From contig OZ023264.1 of NCBI GenBank assembly GCA_964006375.1, positions 173,524,295 through 173,588,294 of the forward strand: a DNA stretch of 64,000 nt, written 5' to 3'. Shown piece by piece: positions 10,560 to 24,693 of the stretch (positions within the stretch are counted from its first letter, which is position 1; every line of letters begins with the position of its first letter). The translations under genes were made by a program, and so were the position numbers. Below the pieces are notes generated by a model. It had not been told where the DNA came from. It worked only from the letters and a program-made list of their open reading frames with translations, and did not search any database. The stretch is from Tillus elongatus (Eukaryota; Arthropoda; Insecta; Coleoptera; Cleridae).

Positions 10560-12322
10560 TCTTGCTAAATCTATTGGGAACAATTTCTGCGAGAGCACGT
10601 TCCCACCTCTTGTTTCAGGGGATGAAATTGTTTCTACGGCCCTGGACAAGGCTGTACTTTTTGCCTCGTTTTTCACCGGCAATTCTACTCTCAACCCACA
10701 CCCAAATGTTCAACCACCAACAGTCCCCAATGTGGCGCATTAAATGGCGGATATCATTTTCAAAACTAAAAAGGTACAATAGCTGCTCTCTTCTCTTAAT
10801 ACCAGGAAAGCCTCTGGGTTTGACGAGATCCCAGCAATTGTTCTCAAAAAATGCACACCAGAACATGTTCCTGTCCAGACTCGTCTGTTTCAAACATCTT
10901 ACAATAAAGGCATATTCCCCAGTAACTGGAAAACTGCTCGAGTACAACCCGTCTCCAAAAAAGATCCAAAGCGTTTCCTTGCAACTACAGGCTTATTTCT
11001 TTCTGTTCAGTCGTCTCTAAAGTGATAGAAAAGTATATAAACAGGGAATTACAAAATTTTCTTGAAATACACAGTCTAGTCCACAACAGGCAGTATGGAT
11101 TCCGTCAGCGCAGAGCAACTGCCGACCTCCTTTCCTTTGTCACCCATTCTTGGAACAAGTCTATGGAACTACACGGTGAATCCCAGATTGTCGCCCTAGA
11201 CATATCCAAAGCATTCGGCCAGGTCTGGCACTCAGCGCTGCTTAATAAACTTCCAGCCTATAACCCACCACCAAAACGCTGTACCTGGAGAGCAAATTTC
11301 CCCTCCAACCGGAGCATTTCTGTTGTAGTGGATGGACATTCCTCTAAACTGTATCTAATTAATGCAGGAGTCCGTCAAGGTCCAGTTTTAGTCCCTACTT
11401 TGTTTCTTTTCCACATCAATGACCTCCTGTCTAGCACATACAACCCAGTTCACAGTTACGCGGACGACAGCACCCTCCACTCATATACACAATATTCTAA
11501 GCCTGTATCTTCAGCCCAATTAGATGAGGATCGCAGACTCATAGAGGATTTTGTCTCTGTGGATCTCCAAAAAATATTAGACTGGGGAAGTAGAAATCTT
11601 GTACAATTCAACTCCACCAAATCTCAGTCTTGCTTTCTATCTCATAAGAGATACACCAGCCCTAGACCCATCACAATGAACAACTAAGTTGTTCAAAGTA
11701 ATGAGTCCTTTTCACTTGTTGGCATTTCTGTGGATCGAAATCTCAATTGGCACCAACATGTCACATCAATTGCAGAAGCGGCTGCTAAGAAATTATATTT
11801 CCTTTTCCGGGCTTGCAAATACTTTTCACCAGCTAATCCTTAATACCTTATATACTTCACAAATAAGGCCAAACCTCGAATACTGATCCCACATCTGGGC
11901 CGCGGCCGTTTCTACACTCGCCCGCCTCGACTCTATTCAGAAGAGAGCTATAACTCTAATCGGTGACCCTACCCTCACCCAAAGGCTGCCATCCTTTGCC
12001 CATCGACGTGCCGTTGGTGACCTCTCTCTCTCTCTTTTATAGATATCTGCACGGGCACTGCTCAGAGGAACTTTCCTTTATAGTTCCTCCACCAGCTACC
12101 CCCAACAGATCTACCAGGGGAACAGAGCGAATGGGCCCTTTTACTGTCCAGATCACCAGACATAGAGCATCTTGTTATTCCCGCTTTTTTGTCGCGAGAA
12201 CTTCCAAGTTGTTGAATTCCTTGCCGGCATATGTTTTTCCTTCTCCTCCGAACATCCAAACCTTCAAGTCCAGAATTAGCAAGTTACCTCTTTCCTCCTT
12301 GTCGACAATCACGGTACGATAG
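10560..12322 (+). pseudogene. Reverse transcriptase of jockey-like copy A
   Basis: RT spread over several frames. Frames near 10790-10990 carry the fingers (AFEEIPAIVLKK-like residues around 10830). A 221-codon frame from 11022 holds QYGFRQRRATADLLSFVTHS, VALDISKAFGQVWH (first Asp), GVRQGPVLVPTLFLFHINDL, and HSYADDSTLHS (YADD pair). The C-terminal part resumes in other frames at 11689-11886 and 11963-12322 (RTSKLLNSLPAYVFPSPPN). At least three frameshifts and two stops are needed to explain this, so it is inactive. Confidence 0.86.
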
Positions 12323-12384
12323 TATTTAGGCTGTAAGCCCTCGTGGTGTGTTGTTGAAATATATAAAAAAGTAATTCGGAGACT

Positions 12385-13618
12385 TAGCTACTGGACTCTT
12401 CGAGACTGCCTTCTCGCTGCACCCCTAGAACGACCGCGTGCAATGTGTAAACTCAGGGCTGATGGTCTGCTGGAGTCTTCATTAAAAGTCCAGAAAGCAC
12501 AGCGTGGAGAAGGGGTTGTTTTTCGCTGTGGGCATGGACGAGTGTCAACCACAATTTGGATGCAGCAGTACAGCGGACTCTCTATGGAAACCTGCCTGGT
12601 ATAAATCTTGCTCAACAAGCTAATGGTTGTGGAAGCTGTGGGTCTTGGGTGCAGAGGCCTGACATCACCGACCTTCCGAGTGGAAGGGAACCACAATAAA
12701 AATCCCCTCGAATCAAGGTGGACAGCACCGGTTGCGGATTGCTTGGTTAAGAGGTAGCTTGGCCGCTACTGTGCCTACTCTGGAGCACCTGGCGCACTCC
12801 GGCATTCTACTTCCTACGTCATGCGGGGCTTTTAAGCGCGCGAAGCTATATACCCAGCTTCTCGTGAGAAACCAATGAGAAACCAAAAAAAATGGAGAAA
12901 ACTGCTCAACTGCAGTCGAGAGACACTTTCGCAAAGAGGATAAACAAGGACTCTCCAGATTGGGTTGGGGTTCTGGCAATGAGACCAACACTTCCAAATC
13001 ATAAAAGAGAGCTAATGAGCCTCAAGGGAAAAACCTAAGTGAAATAATGGCACGTGCTCAGGGCCTGGGGAGACGCGCATAAAATAACCAACTACAGCCC
13101 CTTCTAATACAAAGAAACTGTGTAAACAAAAAGGCTTAAAATGGTGCATGGTGGGATAAATATTCAAAGGGGAAAAATCCCCAGGATGTAATAGGAATCT
13201 CCCGACGGCACCTTTGTCAAGTGCATCCAAATAAACCTTCAACATTTCAAGGCAGCTACCAGTATGCTAGAAGATCCTTTATTGGAGACAACCTAAACAT
13301 GGGGCAGCTACAAAAACTCTGGATCTACAATGGAAAAATCAAAGGCCAAAATATAAAATCATGTAGGTTGGTTTTCTACAACACACATGGCAGACCAAGA
13401 GCAGCTTTATTGCTCAATAGTAATATACATGTTAGTCCTATTTCAGAGTTTAAAGGTCAATACTTGGCAGCTGCATTGATAAATGTGCCAAAAGGGGATA
13501 ACAAAATGCGGTTTGTAATAGCCTACCTACCAAAAGATGATGCAAATCAGCCACCTGTCGACGAAATTTAGCGCCTTATCCCATGGTACAAGGAAAGAAA
13601 TAGGTATTGTATTATTGG
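12385..13618 (+). mobile_element. R1-like element 5' end, copy 1 (3'-truncated)
   Basis: About 830 bp of GC-richer leader followed by the start of an endonuclease, then abruptly joined at about 13619 to D-family sequence. The leader matches the copy at 13806-14500 (shared ACAGCGGACTCTCTATGGAA at 12569 and 13991), but has an extra ~80 bp at about 12789-12865. The missing 3' end is unusual, because LINE copies normally lack the 5' end. Confidence 0.72.
13215..13618 (+). pseudogene. Endonuclease N-terminus, R1-like copy 1
   Basis: Frames here read KCIQINLQHFKAATS (Asn motif), then IYNGKIKGQNIKSCRLVFYN (region after the usual QEPW catalytic Glu, which is changed here), HGRPRAALLLNSNIHVSPIS, LAAALINVPKGDNKMRFVIA, YLPKDDANQPPVDEI, and finally IPWYKERNRYCIIG. 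The last string normally precedes CDANAHH, which is cut off at the junction. This is the target-nicking domain of an R1-like LINE, missing its second half. Confidence 0.75.
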
Positions 13619-13805
13619 ATGGTTTAGATCAGTTCGCTAACCAGAAAAATGGGGCCAGTTTCTCGGAAAAAATATGAATTTACTTTCAAAAAATGTTTGA
13701 TCTCCGACAATAATAAGATTGTGCCTAAATTTCATTTCAATATTTCTAGTGTAAAGCCGGTGTATCGTTTAAGCATTTCTTCGCACTATCTTCACTGCTC
13801 CGTGC
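13619..13805 (+). repeat. D-family fragment
   Basis: GATCAGTTCGCTAACCAGAA and the following TTTCTCGGAAAAAATATGAA match the D-family module, joining the two R1-like copies. Confidence 0.6.
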
Positions 13806-14895
13806 AGGGCTTAACTACTGCACTCTTCGAGATTGCCTTCTAGTGGCACCGCAAGAACAACTGTCGGCAATGGGAAAACTCAGGGCAGGCAGTCTGCTTC
13901 ATTAAAATACCAGAAATCACAGCGCGGAAAGGAGATCGTTGTTCTGTTGTGACTACGGACAGCTCTTGCAAAGTTTCTTAAATATAGCAGTACAGCGGAC
14001 TCTCTATGGAATCCTGCCTGGTATAGACTGTACTCAATAACTTCTTGGTGGTTGTGGACGAAGTGGTTGCTGGTCGGCCGAGTAGAAGGAAACCACAATA
14101 AAATCCTCCCAAATCAATGTGGGACAGCACACGCCGAGGACTGCGTGGTTAAGAAGTAGCCTAGACGCTACTGTGCGGACTATGGAGCACCAATGAGGAA
14201 CCAAAAAAGAAATTGAAAAAGGTGTTCAACTCCAGTCGAGATTCACTGATGCGAAAACGCCTCACAACGCCTCTGCAGATGGGGTAGGGGCTCTTGCAAT
14301 GATACAAGTACTTCCAAAACAAAGAGGAGGGGTAAGGAGCCTCAACGGAAAAACCTAATTGAAAGAGTGGCACCTGCTCAGGGCCTGGGAAGAAGGCCAT
14401 AAAATATCCAACTACAGCCACTCGGCTGCAAAGAGAACTGCGTAAACAAAAAGGCGAGAATGGTGACTGATGAGAGAAATAGTCAAAGCAAACCACCTTT
14501 GTCAAGTATGTCCAGATAAACCCTCAACATTTCAAGGCAGTTACCAGTGTGCTTAGAAGATCGTTTATTGGATAAAACCTTAGCTCGGGGCTGGTACAAG
14601 AGCTCCGGGTCTATAATGGACAAATTAAAGGCCTAAATATAAAATCATGTAGGTTGGTTTTTTGCTACACACATGGCCGACCAAGAGCTGCTTTACTGCC
14701 TAATAGTAATATACATGTTACTCCTATTTCAGTGTTTAAAACTCAAGACTTGGCAGCTGCATTGGTCACAGTGCCAACAGGGGTTGGAAAAAGGCGTATT
14801 TTAATAGACGAATCTTACCTATTGGGAGGTAATCAATATCAACCACTTACCAAGAGATTTTAACGCCTCATCTCATAAACGCCATTAGAAAAGAG
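13806..14895 (+). mobile_element. R1-like element 5' end, copy 2 (3'-truncated)
   Basis: Begins CTTAACTACTGCACTCTTCG, homologous to copy 1 (CTTAGCTACTGGACTCTTCG at about 12388), and runs through leader and endonuclease start to about 14880. It is clearly diverged from copy 1 with many single-base changes and the ~80-bp leader indel, so the pair is not a recent tandem duplication. Confidence 0.7.
14505..14875 (+). pseudogene. Endonuclease N-terminus, R1-like copy 2
   Basis: Reads KYVQINPQHFKAVTSVL (Asn motif), QELRVYNGQIKGLNIKSCRL (catalytic Glu retained), HGRPRAALLPNSNIHVTPIS, LAAALVTVPTG. An in-frame stop interrupts after RSFIG near 14573. It stops aligning with copy 1 after about 14877. 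Confidence 0.72.
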
Positions 14896-15239
14896 GGACT
14901 ATATAAAACCCTTGCTGGCCTGTTTATACCACGTACAATAACAAACGGGTTTGTATTAGACGGACCCCCCCCCATGTCTGATTATCAAACCATAAGGTTC
15001 GTAATAAATTGGGTTTAGGGGCGGGAGGGGGGTGGTCAGGGTGCCCAGGCTCACTGACTGGGATGTCTATAGTATGCATCTTCAATTGGGGGTTTTTAGG
15101 GCTGTACTGTAATCTGGACATTTTAAGGCAGCTTGAAGATGCCTCAAGTCACCTAAACCAAATTACAAAATTTGTCCACCAAAGCAGCTGTCCTGTCAAC
15201 AATATAAAAAAATATCCACTTTTCGTGGAAAAGATTCTT
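14896..15239. other. No recognised feature
   Basis: Contains short C- and G-runs (about 14964-14973, 15018-15034) and no interpretable frame. One frame near 14880-14950 (HLINAIRKEGLYKTLAGLFI) is vaguely RT-like, but I cannot support a call. Confidence 0.4.
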
Positions 15240-15348
15240 GGAAAGTTTTTGCACAGAAACGGTTTTTAGCGATTTTTCAAAAGAATAGTGTACACGATTT
15301 CTATGTAAATTTCCTACCATAACTTATTTGCTGCGTCCAGACTTTACT
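15240..15348 (+). repeat. MITE-like module 3' end (D family)
   Basis: Ends AAATTTCCTACCATAACTTA, then TTTGCTGCGTCCAGAC, the conserved D-family 3' terminus. Confidence 0.75.
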
Positions 15349-16225
15349 TCTTCCCGTTTAATAAAAACAATACCTTCTAATACAAAATGTCAATAAATTT
15401 CACTCGATATATGTCATCCGTACACAAAATGTTGCTTTTAAAACCGATTTTGCCTTGTTAAAATAATCATGTTATACAAAGGAAGCAGAAAAGTAATCTA
15501 GCAATTGTTTACAGTGTTCCTGTAATGTAACTAAATATAAAAGCCATTAAAAATTAAATTATACTTCGTCTGTTGTCATTTAAATTTGGCCACAATAACC
15601 TTAAAGTTAGATGAAAATCCCCATTTTCCTTTGCTAAATCCCAGAGATGTATTCTCTTTTCATCGGCATTACCTGCTTACAAATGGTTATGTTTTTAAAT
15701 GAACTCGTTTGTAAATTTATCTGACTCGAGTGACTGCTGTGCTTTAAAGAAGGCGAATAATTACATTAAATAGTATAGCTTTATAAATGCCTCGGAATTC
15801 TTTCTTCTAAATTAGGTCCCTGGTAAATGGTTTCTATATTTCTTTTCCGTTGCTACAGGAATTTTAGAAATCATCATTTCCGGCTTTAAATCTAGAGAGC
15901 ACCGTAGGGACAATTGGAACTGCACTACAGCTGTAGTCGGAGATCTTTCTTTTGGACTAATACGAGCTAAGATTCTAATCAGGATAATGGATGTTTTTTT
16001 GAATATTGCCTCTATGGGAACACTTCTATTTTAAATGCAATATTAAATGCTTGCAAAAGCGCATTATTGTTTTCAGTTTAACGTGAAGACAAACAATAAA
16101 GAAAATATTTTTACTTAAAACGCCTTCAACATTTTTTCTTAAGGGGAAACATTCAATATTATTACGGGTGTTTTTGGGGTATATAGAACGCACTTAAGAT
16201 TAATTAAATAACTCATAAAAAAGTT
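15349..16225. other. 0.9 kb without recognised features
   Basis: AT-rich sequence with no long frame or repeat I can identify, between two D-family blocks. Confidence 0.5.
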
Positions 16226-16232
16226 TCAAAAA

Positions 16233-16498
16233 CTCTAGACGCAGCAAGTGTGTTATGGAAGTGAATTTTCAGACAAATCAATTTGGTTACCGGTATAACC
16301 TATATAGTAGGAACAATGTACCATATTTTATCAAAATAATTATTTGAAAATGTACAAAAATGTTCCGAAAATAAACTTTAAATGTTTCTGAGAAAACTGG
16401 TCTCCTAGACAATGAACCTTAGGTTAATAGCAAATTGAGTTATTGAAATGTGAAACATTTAATGAAAATTCGCTACCAAAACGCCCTTGCCGCGTTTA
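16233..16498. repeat. MITE-like module, ~266 bp
   Basis: Left end CTAGACGCAGCAAGTGTGTT; right end an inverted, diverged version (AACGCCCTTGCCGCG). Same module as at 30974-31287, 56360-56641, 59674-59976 and 61714-62014. Confidence 0.75.
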
Positions 16499-17288
16499 TA
16501 CAAAAAAAATTCTGAAAATATAGTTAAATGTTGGTTTCCTAACCAACACAACTTACGTTAATAGCAAATTCAGTTATTGAAATTTGAAGGATTTAATGAA
16601 AATTCGCTACCAAAACGCACTTACCGCATCCAGATTTATTTCTTATAAAGATGCATCATATTTCGATAAAAAATGCTGAAATGCAGTAGAGAATTTGTTC
16701 TACGAAAATTAGCTCAAAATTGTAGACCGTTAAACCATAAACTTCACTAAACCTACAGCGAAAGCATCAACTTAACTAAACCGACAGCCAAGGCACCAGA
16801 GAAAGGGTCTACATGAAATGAATTTTTTGTAAATATTTTAGTAAAATGAAGGCCAAAGACGGTTGAATCTGAAACTTGAGGGTTCGCAGAACACTCTTCT
16901 TGCAAAATTTTCTTTTCAGAATCCGTATTTGTTTCACGTTCTTTGCCTAAACATTGCCAATTTTTACGTTTTAAATTGCGAGTTTGACGTTTTGAGGAAA
17001 ACTCCAAAATTTGTTTCTTTAGATGCCCGTAACTGTTTGTCCTTAAACTTAGAGACCTGAATTTTGGTACATGGTTCACTCTTTATAATACAAATAGGCG
17101 TCCCAAATTTGGTTGCCCTCACTTTGTTATTTCCGGAGATATAAATTTTTTTAGAAAGAAAATACAAAATTTTCCGAGAAAACCTAGTCCGATTTTCCTG
17201 GCCAACGAACTCATCCAAGCCACTTGCAAATGGAAGGTACTCATCAAATTTGATCAAGATCGGTCCATTATTTTTTGAGTTATCGCTA

Positions 17289-17290
<2 letters not shown>

Positions 17291-17383
<93 letters not shown>
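17291..17383. repeat. (TA)n microsatellite, ~93 bp
   Basis: TA tract inside a D-family copy. Confidence 0.98.
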
Positions 17384-17386
<3 letters not shown>

Positions 17387-17430
17387 GCATCTTCCCATTA
17401 GTGAATTTTTTTAAGAAAATTCACTAAAAA

Positions 17431-18114
17431 ATAAAACTTGAATCACCAACGACTTATGGGCCACCCAGTAATTGTAGAAATATTTTTTAAGATGCAGCTC
17501 AAGACACCCTATAATTAATGTATACAATTTTTTTCGTATCGTGCATAATAAGGGATATATTGAACATTAAAGATTTTTTACGAAAATTCGACAAAAATGA
17601 TATACCATTAACCGATAAACTGTATAGCCAACACTACTGCTAAATCATCAGAGAAATGGTCTATTTGAAATGACTTTTCTGGGAATATATTAGTAAAATG
17701 AAAGACAACGATTGAAACTAGGACTTCAGGCTTTGTAAAATATTCTTCTTGAGACATTTTCCTTCCATAGCTCATATTAGTTTAAGGTTGATTGCCTAAA
17801 TATTACCAATTTTGACGTTTAAAATCGCGACTTTGACGTTTTGAGGAAAACCCAAATTTATTTTTCTTTAAATGCCTGTAACTTTTTTGTCCTTTAACCT
17901 ACAGAGCTAAGTTTTTGTAGGTAACTTACCGATAATGATATAAACCGGCGTATGAAACTTGGTTGCTCTTACTTTGTTAATTTTGGAGATATAATTTTTT
18001 TTCGATTTTTTTCTAAAGAAAACACAAAATTTTCCGAGGAAAACTAGGCGTATTTTCCTGGCTATCGAATTTATTCAAGCCACTTACGATAGAAAGGTAC
18101 TCACCAAGTTTTAT

Positions 18115-18198
<84 letters not shown>

Positions 18199-18326
18199 CA
18201 CACCTATAACTTAAAAAATAATGGACCGATTTTGATAAAACTTGGTGAGTACCTTTCTATCGTAAGTGGCTTGAATAAATTCGATAGCCAGGAAAATACG
18301 CCTAGTTTTCCTCGGAAAATTTTGTG

Positions 18327-18380
<54 letters not shown>

Positions 18381-18512
18381 CCATATGAAGTCTGAAACAG
18401 ACCTCGGGTTTGGGTTCCAGGGGTCCTAAATAGCGCTTATCTGAAAAAAAAAATTTCAAAATTCAAAAGTCGGGATCTCGTCATTAGTGAATTTTTTTTT
18501 AAGAAAATTCAC
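17431..18512 (-). repeat. D-family copy with inverted internal duplication
   Basis: Minus-strand order: palindrome (18487-18512), ~110-bp segment, (TA)n (18379-18328), an inverted piece (18327-18199), a second (TA)n (18184-18116), the module, the CAAAACGTCAAAGTCGCG segment, and the conserved GGCCCATAAGTCGTTGGTGA string at about 17448-17467. The MITE-like end is missing. Confidence 0.78.
18022..18327. repeat. Perfect 94-bp inverted repeat flanking (TA)n/(GT)n
   Basis: Arms 18022-18115 and 18234-18327 are exact reverse complements by eye over 94 bp. The spacer is (TA)n 18116-18184, (GT)n 18184-18198, and CACACCTATAACTTAAAAAA. The other (TA)n lies at 18328-18379. This is a long potential hairpin formed by duplication of a D-family segment in inverse orientation. 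Confidence 0.93.
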
Positions 18513-18715
18513 TAAAACCACAGAATTTTTGGGAATCTATGAAATAGATTGTAAGTATTGTGACCTTAAATATGTTAGGCAAACTAAAAGAACTATTGAA
18601 ACCTAATTTAAAGAACATTTAGCGTAACCAAGATATGGCACTATTGATAAACCATGTACTGCTCAGCATATTTTGGATAATAATCATCATGTAAATAAAG
18701 CAAGTTAATCTAAAA
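18513..18715 (+). pseudogene. Penelope-like GIY-YIG endonuclease fragment
   Basis: Reads FLGIYEIDCKYCDLKYVRQT, continuing KRTIET, then a stop, then KEHLA, and later TAQHILDNNHHVNKASL. This is the GIY...YV/IGQT core with the catalytic Arg-rich helix and Glu-His of the endonuclease that sits at the C terminus of Penelope-like reverse transcriptases. The usual G of YVGQT is R here. It begins directly after the D-family palindrome, so the junction is an insertion or recombination point. RT and the connector are absent. Confidence 0.72.
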
Positions 18716-18738
18716 TGTCAGGCAGTCGCGCTTACGCG

Positions 18739-18764
18739 CCTGTATATACGAAAGTATATACAGG
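18739..18764. repeat. 11-bp stem, GAAA-loop hairpin
   Basis: CCTGTATATAC, GAAA, GTATATACAGG. The right arm continues into TACAGGGTGATACGCATAAG, like the end of a TIR transposon, so the hairpin may be two transposon termini joined head to head. Confidence 0.85.
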
Positions 18765-19019
18765 GTGATACGCATAAGGATCGACGCAGAGCAGGGGAGC
18801 CCAAAATATTGTGATTTAACGCAACTTACTCCTATACGAAGTTGCACCCCTGATAAGTTATAGGCCTTCAAATTGGGGTTTCTAATTTCAAAAAAAATCA
18901 ATATCTGAAATACGCTTGAATCTAGAAGAACTAGATTTGGTACACATTTTGAGTGTATCAAGAGTAATATTCCACAGTAATAAGAATTAAATTAAAGCAT
19001 TTTAAAGCGTTGATAAGGG

Positions 19020-19286
19020 ATGATTCTCCCATAAAATGTGACAGAATGTCGTACGAGGCGACTAATCGGAGTAAAGCAGGTGGTAGTGGACTTTTCGTTT
19101 ACGTGATAGCAAAGGATTTTTTCACACCTCTTACATCAAGGGGTCCCAACGGACGTTTCCGGTTCTGGTGTATGAGTCGTTCCCTTATAAACAAAAATGA
19201 TGATGCCCCCTCCATGCACAAAAGATTCCGGAGATAAAACACCCCTCCATTCGGATCTCCAAGAGAGGGGTGTACAGGGGGCGCCG
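19020..19286 (+). mobile_element. Jockey-like 5' leader fragment
   Basis: Matches the leaders of jockey-like copies A and C: GAGGCGACTAATCGGAGTAA, AGCAGGTGGTAGTGGAC, TTTTTTCACACCTCTTACAT, AACAAAAATGATGATG, CCATTCGGATCTCC, GGGGGCGCC. It stops before the endonuclease and joins a transposase tail at about 19287. A LINE fragment with only its 5' end is unusual. Confidence 0.8.
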
Positions 19287-19590
19287 ATAAATTACAGAAA
19301 TTGTTCAAAATGATCACCGTTCTCTCTCAGACATAAATTCATTCTTCGTCGAAAATTGAAGTCTACTCTATCCAACAACTGTTGATTGTTTCTAATGTGT
19401 GCGCATTTATGTGTAATGCGATTCCACAATTCGGCTCGAGACGCACTTGGCGAATTGCTTTGACATTCACCAAAGAAAGAAGCCACATTTGTTGAGGTCT
19501 GGCGATCGTGGGGGCCAAACTTTTGGGCAATTATTTCCTCTGTCAATCCATCTATTTGGATACCTGTGTCGGTTCTTATGCGAAGCACGT
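19287..19590 (-). pseudogene. DD41D-type transposase C-terminus
   Basis: 98-codon minus-strand frame ending NFRRRMNLCLRENGDHFEQF, with the stop at about 19289-19291. It follows the Tc1/mariner-superfamily pattern of a conserved ENGDHFE-type tail; ELWNRITHKCAHIRNNQQLL precedes it. No catalytic region or TIR survives. It belongs to the same transposase group as 35599-36660 and 44024-45093 but is clearly a different family. Confidence 0.68.
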
Positions 19591-19716
19591 TAGAAATTTA
19601 AACAAAAATGTTTTGCTAAATAGAGTGGGTCCGGTTGCATGTAGTCCATTGTTCGAACTGTTATCTTAATAACTAGTGTGTCCTCTTTAGAAGGAATACT
19701 TAAAAATGACACACAG

Positions 19717-20954
19717 TACGAGGACTGGTCAATGTCCAACTTTTCGAATGTTCCGCCTCTTCACAGGAAGAACAGCTCTGCTCCTGTCAACAAGCAACTG
19801 TCAGTTGACACCTGTCAAATTTTAAACAACCTGCGTCATTTAGTTTGTGTTAGATAGCCATTGAAAGCAGACAACCTTTTGAGTTATAACGAAAATGTAA
19901 AAAAGTGAATTTTCTGTGCTCATCAAACATTATTTTTTGCGAAAAAAAAAAACACTTCAACCAAGGCTAAGCTTGACAAATACTATGGGGACTCTGCGCC
20001 ATTAATTTTCATGGTAAAAAAGTGGTTTGCTGAATTTTGCTGCGGCCATACAAGCACAAATGACGCCAAACGTTCTGGACGCGAATTCACGATATGGTGT
20101 TGGCCGATCAGAGATTAAAAGTGCGGGAGATTGTGGAAGCCATAGACATATAAAGTGGCTCAGTGGTTGTTTCGATTTCGGATGATCACTTGGGTATGAG
20201 AAAGCTATCCACAAGATGGGTGCCGCATTTGCACACAATCGACCACAAACGCAATCGTGTGACAACTTCGAAGGAGTGGTTGGCGTTGTTTAACCGCAAT
20301 AGGGACGAGTTTTTACGCCGTTTCGTAACCGTGGACGAAACATGGATTCACCCCAATACACCGGAGACCAATCAGCAGTCAAAACAACGGGTTTAAGGCC
20401 AATGTGGGTTTGTCAGCCAATAAAGTCATGGCGACTGTTTTTTGGATGCACGATGTATAATCCACATTGATTACCTGCAGAAGGGAAGAGAAATTAATGG
20501 CGAATATTATACCATCTTATTGGACCGGTTCAATGACGATTTGAACAAAAAACGACCGCATCTGGCGAAGAATAAGGTCCTTTTTACCAAGACAATGCAA
20601 GGGTGCACACATGTGTAGTCTCCACCGCGAAATTGCATAAATGGGCTCGAATTGCTCATTCATCCGCCATCTTCTCCGGATTTAGTCCCGAGTGACTATT
20701 TTTTTGTTTCCAAACTTAAAGAAATGGCTCGGCGGAAAGAGATTTGACTCCAATGATGAAATCATCTCACAAACAAATGCCGATTTTGAGGTCCTCGACA
20801 AATCTTATTTTTTGGAAAGGATAAAACATTGGAGAAACGTTGGACGAAGTATATAGAGCTCAAAGGAGACTACGATGAGAAATAAAATGATTTTTAGTCA
20901 AAAAAAACCTGTGTTTCATTCAAAAAGTTACAGACTTATTGACCCGCCCTCGTA
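19717..20954 (+). mobile_element. mariner element, ~1.24 kb, defective
   Basis: Ends TACGAGGACTGGTCAAT (19717) and, inverted, ATTGACCCGCCCTCGTA (20938-20954), typical mariner terminal inverted repeats bounded by TA. Size and ends fit a full-length mariner. The coding region is heavily mutated. Confidence 0.9.
19895..20885 (+). pseudogene. mariner transposase, DD34D type
   Basis: Transposase of an irritans-like mariner, which would excise the element and insert it at TA. ATG at 19895 is followed at once by TAA where a Glu codon is expected, and then KSEFSVLIKHYFLRKK. Visible later: KWFAEFCCGHTSTNDAKRSG; LADQRLKVREIVEA; LGMRKLSTRWVPHL; RRFVTVDETWIH (first Asp, about 20330); GLSANKVMATVFW; a frameshifted QDNARVHT (second Asp, about 20590); and SPDLVPSDYFFV (third Asp, about 20685). 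It ends LKGDYDEK with TAA at 20883-20885. Several indels and stops make it non-functional. Confidence 0.9.
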
Positions 20955-21104
20955 TTACAAAGGTAGATAGTTTTAATTACAGAGATTACAAACTCAAGAG
21001 TGGGGGTCTGTCTGTATACCTTCCTAGATGACGCTGTTCACAACTGCTTGAAAGAAACATATAAATGGTAGTTCTATTTTTATTCACTTAGTTGATTCAT
21101 CCCT

Positions 21105-21142
21105 TTGATGACGCTAACTTTGTTAGCGAAATGATCGTCAGG
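21105..21142 (+). other. PLE-type 3' hairpin
   Basis: TTGATGACGCTAACTTTGTT, continuing AGCGAAATGATCGTCAGG. It has inner stem CTAAC/GTTAG, outer stem TGACG/CGTCA, and UGAUGA plus GAAA elements as in hammerhead-like motifs of Penelope elements. The preceding 20960-21100 may be a degraded PLE 3' end (no protein motif seen). Confidence 0.45.

Positions 21143-23554
<2,412 letters not shown>

Positions 23555-23636
<82 letters not shown>
23555..23636. repeat. (TA)n microsatellite, ~82 bp
   Basis: Pure TA tract not associated with a visible transposon. Confidence 0.98.
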
Positions 23637-23637
<1 letters not shown>

Positions 23638-23885
23638 GTTATAATTGGGAATCAATCAACTTTAATTATTATGCCAGGTCTTATAATAGGCCTGTAAATT
23701 TTCTCTTTTCCCTGCCATGCTACTCATACACTGCATAAACATTGCATACATTAAAAAGTAAGTTTTTGTTTATGTTAGGCTCTGTATGGGTTGTTTTATA
23801 GTGTGCTGTTGGCTTGTATGTTGTTAAACTGTCATGTAAGAGTGTTTATATGTGGACGTTTACCTTCCCATTATGGATACCATAT

Positions 23886-24690
<805 letters not shown>

Positions 24691-24693
24691 GTG

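Larger units (their letters stand above)
9206..12373 (+). mobile_element. Jockey-like non-LTR retrotransposon, copy A
   Basis: About 3.2 kb: leader (9206-9440) shared with copies at 19020 and 49703, an apurinic-type endonuclease, an RT, and a 3' UTR ending GGTACGATAGTATTTAGGCT, then GTGTTGTTGAAATATATAAAAAA. No RNase H or CCHC tail is present, which together with the RT style suggests the jockey/CR1 group. Coding frames are interrupted by at least one stop and several frameshifts, so it cannot be autonomous. Its right end abuts an R1-like 5' end at about 12385. Confidence 0.88.
16233..17430 (-). repeat. D-family copy
   Basis: On the minus strand: palindrome at about 17399-17428 (TAGTGAATTTTTTTAAGAAA, continuing ATTCACTAA), (TA)n 17383-17291, the GATAACTCAAAAAATAATGG module, GGGCAACCAAATTTGGGACG, CTCAAAACGTCAAACTCGCA, and the MITE-like end at 16498-16233, with a second partial MITE end at about 16560-16660. 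It carries no genes; frames here are by-products. Confidence 0.82.
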
